Source of the DNA: Candidatus Zixiibacteriota bacterium | GTDB lineage: Bacteria > Zixibacteria > MSB-5A5 > CAIYYT01 | Length of the DNA stretch: 12,716 nucleotides | NCBI GenBank assembly: GCA_026397575.1 | Contig: JAPLUP010000490.1 | Span: 1-12,716, forward strand | Reading direction: 5' to 3' | In this document: positions 1-5,085 of the stretch, piece after piece | How the letters are laid out: every line of letters starts with the position of its first letter | Numbering within the stretch: position 1 is the first letter of the stretch | Notes under the pieces: generated by a model | Database searches by the model: none | What the model was told of the DNA's origin: nothing | What the model saw: the letters and a program-made list of their open reading frames with translations, nothing else | Position numbers and translations under genes: made by a program

Positions 1-1
1 C

Positions 2-115
2 GATTATGTGCTGATACGACTTCTCTGGAAGCTGTTGACCGCGATCGCCTGGCTTTTCACACCGATTGCCTTCATCCAGCCGAAACACCCTCAAAATACT
101 CTCGCCTCAGCATGA
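2..115 (+). CDS. Possible 3' end of a membrane-protein gene (partial)
   Basis: Frame 2 is open from the left edge to a TGA at 113-115 and gives 37 residues. The first 25 are strongly hydrophobic and read like a last transmembrane helix, followed by a short polar tail (QPKHPQNTLASA). The start lies outside the window, so neither family nor length can be judged. Frame 1 is also open over this stretch, to about 270, but its translation is polar and low in structure and looks like chance. The call rests on hydrophobic composition alone and is weak. Confidence 0.35.
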   Translation, partial: DYVLIRLLWKLLTAIAWLFTPIAFIQPKHPQNTLASA

Positions 116-311
116 TACCAGGGTTTTTCAACAGTCCCGAAAGCTGGAATCCAGGCTTGTTACATCGGCGCGAATCGACTATCAAAACACGATCCGGAAC
201 CCAAGACCAAACAGGCCAACCATCCGCTTGCGAGAGCCATCGGCCTAGGCCCGCTTGTTCTTTTACATTGTGAATACTGTGGTATGTCCTGTGACCTGAG
301 GACAAAAGCTC
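116..311. other. Intergenic stretch, no convincing gene
   Basis: Open frames here on both strands have no recognisable domain, signal peptide or ribosome binding site. The segment near 120-165 (tttttcaacagtcccgaaag and the 'ggaatccagg' that follows) has the look of a dispersed intergenic repeat, but no second copy lies in this window, so this cannot be confirmed here. Confidence 0.4.
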
Positions 312-629
312 TCAGTAACCCGACGTTAAACGCCACTCGATGGTATCACCGGAATTCGGCATACACTCTTCGCAGGAGACTTGCCCACCTTTGCCGTTAA
401 CGAAGTAGAGCCAATACGCCGACTTGGTCTGGGCGACGCCATCGACCGCCTTTACGAATACGCCGACTCCGCTGCTGTCGTATTCAATCTGGTAGTGCGC
501 TTTGGTCTCTGCCAGCACCGACTCACCGGCTACGGCGATAATGCGGCATGTCTTGATTACTGTCGGCTTATGACTACAACCAACGGATAGCAGAAATGCC
601 AACACCAAGAGGAATAATCGTCTAATCAT
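312..629 (-). CDS. Small lipoprotein with DUF4430-like domain
   Basis: A 105-residue exported lipoprotein. Residues 1-17 form a signal peptide (MIRRLF, then a hydrophobic run) ending in the lipobox LSVGC, so Cys18 should be lipidated and the protein anchored to a membrane facing the periplasm or outside. The mature part ends with a pattern typical of DUF4430 / transcobalamin-like C-terminal domains: an aromatic-rich strand (YWLYFVNGK, about 72-80), then a GD-x-I-x-W segment (about 94-99). A Cys86-x2-Cys89 pair lies between and could form a disulfide. In better-known proteins this fold is often attached to cobalamin-binding or surface proteins, but this one stands alone and its ligand cannot be told. 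It is transcribed divergently from rtcA with about 113 bases between starts. Domain call moderately sure, function unknown. Confidence 0.75.
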   Translation of the reverse strand: MIRRLFLLVLAFLLSVGCSHKPTVIKTCRIIAVAGESVLAETKAHYQIEYDSSGVGVFVKAVDGVAQTKSAYWLYFVNGKGGQVSCEECMPNSGDTIEWRLTSGY

Positions 630-698
630 CGCGATTGTGATACTATGTCAATAGCTCGCAGACTGCAAACCGAATTTGCCTGTCCCGTCACTTTGGAC

Positions 699-727
699 TT
701 GACCGGCGAGTATTAGTCGATTAAGTT
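699..727 (+). promoter_or_regulatory. Weak candidate promoter for rtcA
   Basis: TTGACC at 699-704 matches 5 of 6 -35 positions, followed by a 17-base spacer and TAAGTT at 722-727, which is a poor -10 (3 of 6). If used, the transcript would begin only some 8-10 bases before the ATG at 743. That fits the absence of any clear Shine-Dalgarno sequence there and would make the message nearly leaderless. Speculative. Confidence 0.22.
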
Positions 728-742
728 AAGTTTCTGACGCTT

Positions 743-1855
743 ATGGCAAATAACGAGTTATTGAGAATCGACGGAAGCTTCGGCGAAGGCGGCGGCCAAA
801 TTTTGAGGACGTCGTTGTCGCTATCGACGCTATTGGGCCGTCCGGTCGAAGTGGTCAATATCCGCAGGAACCGGAAGTTCCCCGGATTGATGCCGCAGCA
901 TCTGACAGCGGTTAAAGCCTGTCAGACCATTTGCGAGGCGAAAGTCGTTGGCGCCGAAATCAACTCCGAACGGCTGGAGTTCAATCCCGGCAAGATTCGC
1001 TACGGCAACTACACTTGGGATGTTGCTGAAAGTAAGAAATCGGCCGGCGCTGCTGCGCTGGTGCTGCAGACGGTGCTCCTGCCGCTGCTGTTTGCCAGGA
1101 ACGAGTCGAACCTGACGATCAAGGGGGGTACGCACGTGCCCTGGTCGCCGCCGGCGACTTACCTAAAACAGGTGTTTCTGCCAGTGCTGGGGCTGATGGG
1201 CTGTCAGACTTTTATGAAGATCAACCGCTGGGGCTGGTACCCTGAGGGCGGCGGGGAGATTACGTGTCGCATCCGCCCCGTCGACAAACTACAACCGCGC
1301 CAGTTCGCAGATCGCGGCAAACTCCTAAAGCTCTACGGTCTTTCCGCGATTTCCAACGTCGGCAATAGCGTCGGGGACCGACAGATGCGGGCAGCGTACA
1401 AGTTTCTGAAGCAGGCGAATCTCGAAGCGGAGATACGGGTTAAAGAAGTGCCGGTGTCCGGCAAGGGCTCGATTCTGTTTCTAACCGCCGAATTCGAAAA
1501 CGTGCGTGCCGGTTTCTCGACGCTGGGAGAAAAAGGTCTGCCAGCGGAGAAAGTCTCCGAATCGGCAGTCAATGAACTGAAGAACTATCTCGGCAAGTCG
1601 GTTTGTCTCGATCATTATCTCGCCGACCAACTCATTCCCTATGTTGCACTATGCAAGACGCGCATTGAAATGAACGTCTCCAAGATCACCAATCACCTAC
1701 TGACAAATCTCTGGGTGGTTAAACGTTTCCTGCCGATTCAGTACGAACTCAAAGGACCGCTTGGCTATCCGGGCACGCTGATAATCGAACCCGCGGTTAT
1801 TCCACCACCGACTCCACCGATAGAGAAACCGGCCGAGACTCCGGCCGGCACTTAG
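743..1855 (+). CDS. rtcA: RNA 3'-terminal phosphate cyclase RtcA
   Basis: RtcA converts an RNA 3'-phosphate to a 2',3'-cyclic phosphate using ATP, through a covalent enzyme-AMP intermediate, in cytoplasmic RNA repair. The 370 residues show the family hallmarks in order: GSFGEGGGQILR (11-22), RRNRKFPGLMPQHLTA (41-56), GGTHVPWSPPATYL (128-141), GWYPEGGGE (164-172), and DHYLADQLIPYVAL (290-303). His291 aligns with the adenylated histidine of E. coli RtcA (His309). The small inserted domain falls at roughly 185-280. Length is somewhat above the usual ~340 because of a Pro-rich tail (351-370) of low complexity that I cannot assign. The ATG at 743 places the first motif where expected; no good ribosome binding site precedes it. 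No RtcB ligase or RtcR activator is in the window. A yjbQ-family gene follows 60 bases downstream on the same strand, so co-transcription is plausible. Confidence 0.95.
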   Translation: MANNELLRIDGSFGEGGGQILRTSLSLSTLLGRPVEVVNIRRNRKFPGLMPQHLTAVKACQTICEAKVVGAEINSERLEFNPGKIRYGNYTWDVAESKKSAGAAALVLQTVLLPLLFARNESNLTIKGGTHVPWSPPATYLKQVFLPVLGLMGCQTFMKINRWGWYPEGGGEITCRIRPVDKLQPRQFADRGKLLKLYGLSAISNVGNSVGDRQMRAAYKFLKQANLEAEIRVKEVPVSGKGSILFLTAEFENVRAGFSTLGEKGLPAEKVSESAVNELKNYLGKSVCLDHYLADQLIPYVALCKTRIEMNVSKITNHLLTNLWVVKRFLPIQYELKGPLGYPGTLIIEPAVIPPPTPPIEKPAETPAGT

Positions 1856-1904
1856 ATACTCAATTGGCGAAACGCCGAGACACTTGAGAGATGTCTATGC
1901 TTCC

Positions 1905-1910
1905 AGGAGG
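1905..1910 (+). promoter_or_regulatory. Ribosome binding site of the yjbQ-family gene
   Basis: A full AGGAGG lies 5 bases before the ATG at 1916. It fixes that start and suggests efficient independent translation even if the transcript comes from rtcA. Confidence 0.8.
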
Positions 1911-1915
1911 GTCTA

Positions 1916-2332
1916 ATGAAAAGCTACCGCAAAGAACTCTGGTTTGAGACGCCGACACGTCGGCAATTGGTCAACGTCACGCCGCAAGTGGAAGAATGTC
2001 TGCGCGAGAGCGGTATCCAAGAGGGACTACTGCTTTGTAATGCCATGCACATCACCGCCAGCGTCTTTATTAACGACGATGAATCGGGGTTGCATCAGGA
2101 TTTTGAAACATGGCTGGAAAAGCTCGCACCAGAAAAACCCTACTCGCAATATCGCCATAACGGTTACGAAGACAACGCCGATGCGCATCTCAAGCGCACG
2201 ATCATGGGTCGTGAAGTTGTTGTTGCGATCAGCAATGGTAAACTCGACTTCGGTCCCTGGGAACAGATCTTCTACGGCGAATTCGACGGCAAACGCCGCA
2301 AACGGGCGCTGGTGAAAATCATCGGTGAATAA
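1916..2332 (+). CDS. yjbQ: YjbQ / UPF0047 family protein
   Basis: A 138-residue cytoplasmic protein of the YjbQ (UPF0047, secondary thiamine-phosphate synthase) family. E. coli YjbQ has weak thiamine-phosphate synthase activity, but the physiological role of the family is unsettled. Family features are visible across the whole length: [13 protein letters not shown] (42-54), [20 protein letters not shown] (79-98) with the conserved His81-Asn82, Asp86-Asn87-Ala88 and His91, then [11 protein letters not shown] (108-118) and the C-terminal ExDGxRxR-like EFDGKRRKR (122-130). Length is normal. Two details differ slightly from the commonest forms: HITAS where HTTAS is frequent, and FGPWE where LGTWQ is frequent. 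It follows rtcA by 60 bases with its own strong ribosome binding site. Family call is firm; the symbol is by family only. Confidence 0.9.
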   Translation: MKSYRKELWFETPTRRQLVNVTPQVEECLRESGIQEGLLLCNAMHITASVFINDDESGLHQDFETWLEKLAPEKPYSQYRHNGYEDNADAHLKRTIMGREVVVAISNGKLDFGPWEQIFYGEFDGKRRKRALVKIIGE

Positions 2333-2444
2333 CCTCCAAATGTGATGCAAATGTGATTTACTCCGGACGCCGCGCCACGTAATTACTGTTAGCGCGCCGA
2401 AGTTTCGACAGGTTTCATTTGCGCAAGCGTGGCCCCAGAAAGTC

Positions 2445-2493
2445 GGCTCCTGCGACTGCGTCTTCGTCGCAGCAAGATGAAGTCGCAGGGGCT
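2445..2493. repeat. Imperfect palindrome / long stem-loop between convergent genes
   Basis: Arms 2445-2457 and 2481-2493 pair over 13 positions with two G-T wobbles (core CTCCTGCGACT / AGTCGCAGGGG). A second small stem, CTGCG (2456-2460) with CGCAG (2468-2472), can form inside as an alternative. It lies between the convergent ends of the yjbQ-family gene (2332) and the first small membrane protein (2511). There is no T-run on either side, so it is not a classical intrinsic terminator. A dispersed REP-like element is the other option. Confidence 0.5.
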
Positions 2494-2510
2494 AGCGCAA
2501 TCGTTCCGTT

Positions 2511-2771
2511 CTAGCTAAGAAGACTCGTAAGCGAAGTGACGAGACCCATAAATGCACCCAACCCAATCAGCAAGGCCCCAAGTGCGTATTTTCGATAGCC
2601 AGAGGGCGTAAACCACTCTTTCTGTTTCCAGATCGGCGTGAACCACAGTCTCGGATTGAAGCTCGGGAAGCTCGGTGCTTCAGCTTTTTTCTCGCGGAGC
2701 GACAAGAGTGCTAGGACCATACCGGAAACCATGAAAATCAGTCCGGCAATCAGCAAAAATAGATACATCAT
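2511..2771 (-). CDS. Small two-helix membrane protein, paralog A
   Basis: An 86-residue integral membrane protein. A first hydrophobic helix (about 3-24) is followed by a basic stretch (LREKK), a polar middle with the shared motif FTPIWKQKEWFTPSGYRKY (about 44-62), and a second hydrophobic helix to the C-terminus. It resembles the next two minus-strand genes at the level of layout and of the motif PIW(K/R)-x-(K/R)-x4-9-G(Y/F)R-x4-G-x-LL, so the three look like diverged tandem duplicates. An AGGAG-type ribosome binding site (GGAGAGGG) lies 7 bases before the ATG at 2771; a second ATG follows directly. Positive charges after helix 1 suggest the middle loop is cytoplasmic. I recognise no family and assign no function. 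Confidence 0.7.
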   Translation of the reverse strand: MMYLFLLIAGLIFMVSGMVLALLSLREKKAEAPSFPSFNPRLWFTPIWKQKEWFTPSGYRKYALGALLIGLGAFMGLVTSLTSLLS

Positions 2772-2861
2772 TCACCCTCTCCTGAATACATGGGCTATTC
2801 GTCCATTACGATGGCACACTAAAGTGTCGGTCGATACCATTGACTTGTGGCTTATTTGTCG

Positions 2862-3095
2862 TCAGGACACCCAACTGAGACCCAACAGCAGACCAATGAC
2901 CGCGCTGATGGCAATCAACAGGGTACCCGCCCAGAGATAGCGGTATCCGGCATGGTTATAGCGGTCTTTCATTTTCCAGATCGGCATAAAAAAAATACCA
3001 CGAAATCCTGGGTTGCGGTTACGCTGAGCCAGAAAATAGAAGATGATACCGAGCAAAACCAGAACCAGTCCAACTGTAGTAAACAGTAAATGCAT
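2862..3095 (-). CDS. Small two-helix membrane protein, paralog B
   Basis: A 77-residue membrane protein with helix 1 (about 2-23), a basic turn (QRNRNPGFRG), the motif FFMPIWKMKDRYNHAGYR and helix 2 at the C-terminus. A GTG at 3110 could extend it by five residues, but the ATG at 3095 has GAGG 9 bases upstream and makes its N-terminus line up with paralog A, so I prefer it. The spacing of 90 bases to gene A downstream allows one transcript for both. Identity to A is highest in the PIWK-x-K and GYR-x4-G-x-LLI segments; the helices are conserved only in character. Function unknown. Confidence 0.7.
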   Translation of the reverse strand: MHLLFTTVGLVLVLLGIIFYFLAQRNRNPGFRGIFFMPIWKMKDRYNHAGYRYLWAGTLLIAISAVIGLLLGLSWVS

Positions 3096-3221
3096 GATTA
3101 TGAACCTCACTCAGAAGCAAAAGACAACTGAACAATAATAACTCTATCAATCTCATATGCCAAGGATGTCGCAAATCAAGTCTGCTAAATAACATGCAGC
3201 AACGCAACCAGTACAGGCAGC

Positions 3222-3265
3222 GCAAATTGGATTTGCAGGGCACGGCGCACTGCCTTGTGCGCCGT
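3222..3265. repeat. Two adjacent stem-loops in the gap between paralogs C and B
   Basis: The first is GCAAAT-tgg-ATTTGC (3222-3236), a perfect 6-base stem. The second is ACGGCGCAC-tgcctt-GTGCGCCGT (3242-3265), a perfect 9-base GC-rich stem. Together they sit about 26 bases after the stop of paralog C and about 127 bases before the start of paralog B. No T-run follows either one in the minus direction. They could end or slow transcription after gene C, protect RNA ends, or be a REP-like pair; sequence alone does not decide. Confidence 0.55.
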
Positions 3266-3290
3266 ACACAGCGACGTTATGCCCAATCAG

Positions 3291-3530
3291 TCATTTTGTG
3301 AGCAATAGTACCACACTAACAACTACCGACCCACCCATCAACAGCCAACCGGTCATCATTTGCCGAAACCCAACTGCATCGAAGTAGGGTCTCAGCCTCC
3401 AAATCGGTCTGTAGCGGCCCCGTCCGGTCGGCAACTGGCCGACCATGTGACCTCGCGCGAGCCAAAACAGCACTATTGCTGCACCCAGAAGCACGACTAT
3501 CAACAACTGCAACAACACACTTCCCGTCAT
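3291..3530 (-). CDS. Small two-helix membrane protein, paralog C
   Basis: A 79-residue membrane protein, the most diverged of the three. Helix 1 covers about 4-26, the middle loop is basic (RGH, RGRYR), the shared motif reads YRPIWRLRPYFDAVGFR, and helix 2 fills the C-terminus. A GTG start at 3539 is possible, but the ATG at 3530 has AAAGGAG 8 bases upstream and its N-terminus then matches the other two, so I use it. It is separated from paralog B by about 195 bases that hold two stem-loops, and from the upstream lipoprotein stop (3587) by 56 bases. No known family recognised. Confidence 0.68.
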   Translation of the reverse strand: MTGSVLLQLLIVVLLGAAIVLFWLARGHMVGQLPTGRGRYRPIWRLRPYFDAVGFRQMMTGWLLMGGSVVVSVVLLLTK

Positions 3531-3586
3531 TTGTCTCACTCCTTTCAGACTCGTTCAAAACTGCAATTAACGTGCCCGTTTCCTCA

Positions 3587-4480
3587 TTATACTCCTAACA
3601 AATCGAGAATCGCATTGAAGACATAGCATACAAAGGCGGAGATCGCCAATGCCCAACAAAGTGCGTTTGCAGGTCCCCCGAGAAAGCACTTCGCATATGC
3701 TCCCGACTGTAGTAGCATGCAGATGGGAAGAAGTATCTTGTTGTACGCCAAGCCATCGCCAGCGGGAATGCTCTCCCTATCTATCAGGTCGTTGGAAATC
3801 AAGTCATTCGTTAGAAATCCGTACTTGTTAGAGTTTAGGCTGCTGCCGAAATCGTAGGTGGAATCGAACTGTTGGCGAAGTCCATCTAACTCAGTCTCAA
3901 GTTCAGTAGTCAATGCCCGCCCGGCCTCAACCTGCTCCAAAGCCTCTCTCGTGAATTCATAGACGAATCTATTTCCGTTTGCCCATGTGTGAGTCTCGAC
4001 TTGACTGCGTGAGTCACGACGGTCTATTCGTATTGTCAATTGATCATTACTTGAAGCCTCGCTAATTGACAGCACATTGGGTTCGGAAAGATCATTGGCC
4101 AGATCGTATCCCCAGAGAACTTTGCCTCCCGTATCTGCCAATCTTGTCCACAAGTCGCATTGCGTAGAATCCCCGACGATTCTGATACCTGCGGAAAGGA
4201 GCAAACTTTCCTGTGTCCCGTCATTCCACCGCATTCTTAGGTCGAACACTACTGCGCTTCTGGCCCGATCCAACGTGCGAGAGACCAACTCAACCGATCC
4301 ATCGGATACTTCTATAATTCGCGGTAAGAATATTTCAGTGGGCGGCGCAAGCTTTCCAAACTTGTTGTTGCTACTGGATTTATCCTGAACATTGGCTCCA
4401 CTCGGCGATTCTGTCTGACACCCGCCGACAATCGTCGCCAACCAGACCACGATCATCAATGCGCTTACAATTCGTTTCAT
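3587..4480 (-). CDS. Lipoprotein of unknown function with four-cysteine hydrophobic tail
   Basis: A 297-residue exported lipoprotein. The signal peptide ends in the lipobox IVGGC, making Cys21 the lipid-anchored residue, followed by a Ser/Asn-rich linker (about 24-42). Residues 45-170 look like a beta-rich globular domain (alternating strands such as SAVVFDLRMRW). Residues 175-205 (REALEQVEAGRALTTELETEL) look helical, perhaps coiled-coil. The last ~50 residues are hydrophobic and small-residue rich, with Cys254, Cys265, Cys275 and Cys285 at near-regular spacing of 10-11. AGGAGG lies 7 bases before the ATG, so the start is secure. I do not recognise a family. The tail could be a membrane hairpin or a disulfide-linked module. 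Four small genes follow or precede with no functional hint. Confidence 0.8.
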   Translation of the reverse strand: MKRIVSALMIVVWLATIVGGCQTESPSGANVQDKSSSNNKFGKLAPPTEIFLPRIIEVSDGSVELVSRTLDRARSAVVFDLRMRWNDGTQESLLLSAGIRIVGDSTQCDLWTRLADTGGKVLWGYDLANDLSEPNVLSISEASSNDQLTIRIDRRDSRSQVETHTWANGNRFVYEFTREALEQVEAGRALTTELETELDGLRQQFDSTYDFGSSLNSNKYGFLTNDLISNDLIDRESIPAGDGLAYNKILLPICMLLQSGAYAKCFLGGPANALCWALAISAFVCYVFNAILDLLGV

Positions 4481-4493
4481 GATTCTACCTCCT

Positions 4494-5085
4494 ATGAAAC
4501 TCGTTACTTAGGTCAAAGTCAACCATAATCTCTTTTTGGGGAACAACCGGCGGGCGGTACACCCGCCAGCTGTCCGTGTCGCCCGTAACGTGAGGATAGC
4601 GCCTTCGTCACGGGGGACGTCTGAAAAGAGCAAGTACCGTGGTATTGTGAAGTGCACCCGCAACCAGTGCGAAAACTCCCTGACTCATCGTCATTCTTTC
4701 TGCCTACCCATTTCACAGACCGCCCCGATCCCACGGGACGGTCTGCCACCACCGAAACAGGGACGCCTCTGCGTCTGCGTCATAACCCATCCCTGTCGTA
4801 TTAAGGAGGTTCGGAGACTGCGTCCAACCACCGACTCTTGTGTAATGCAAGTTTCGTGCCAAAGTCAGAGTTTGGTAGTGCGAGTTTGTAAGTGCCAAGT
4901 AAGACAACGTGTTGGAGTAATGAGAAAGGGAGGAAATACGCCAAGAGTTAGCGCTCAAGCATTGAAGTCGTCAAAAAACTCATCAACTGAAACGTAAGCG
5001 ACTGCAATTCAATGTGTTAACTTGGTGACGAGTCGTGACGAGCCAACTGGAGTCAAGGTCCGCATTCGGTGAGAAGATGGGGTGG
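4494..5085. other. About 590 bases without a convincing gene
   Basis: Several open frames of 77-153 residues exist on both strands, but all have erratic composition (many Cys, Arg, Ser, Pro), no domain and no consistent ribosome binding site, and they overlap one another. The stretch holds a GC-rich hairpin at 4549-4567 and an 8-base direct repeat GTGACGAG at 5025-5032 and 5035-5042, flanked by TTGG and CCAA. The latter lies just beyond the stop of the regulator gene and may take part in its 3' end. Confidence 0.5.
4549..4567. repeat. GC-rich hairpin GGCGGG / CCCGCC
   Basis: Six perfect pairs (4549-4554 with 4562-4567) around a 7-base loop. On the minus strand it precedes the lipoprotein start by about 70 bases and could lie in its leader or upstream region. 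No T-run follows. It may also be part of a dispersed intergenic repeat. Confidence 0.4.

Noticed and set aside
72..305. Minus-strand ORF of 77 residues at the left edge
   Set aside because: No domain, no ribosome binding site, and a composition resembling translated intergenic repeat. The plus strand also has open frames here.
830..1135. Minus-strand ORF inside rtcA
   Set aside because: Antisense shadow of a gene whose conserved motifs are certain.
4536..4997. Plus-strand ORF of 153 residues in the gap after the lipoprotein
   Set aside because: Rich in Cys, Arg, Ser and Pro with no domain or signal. It crosses a GC hairpin and competes with equally poor minus-strand frames.
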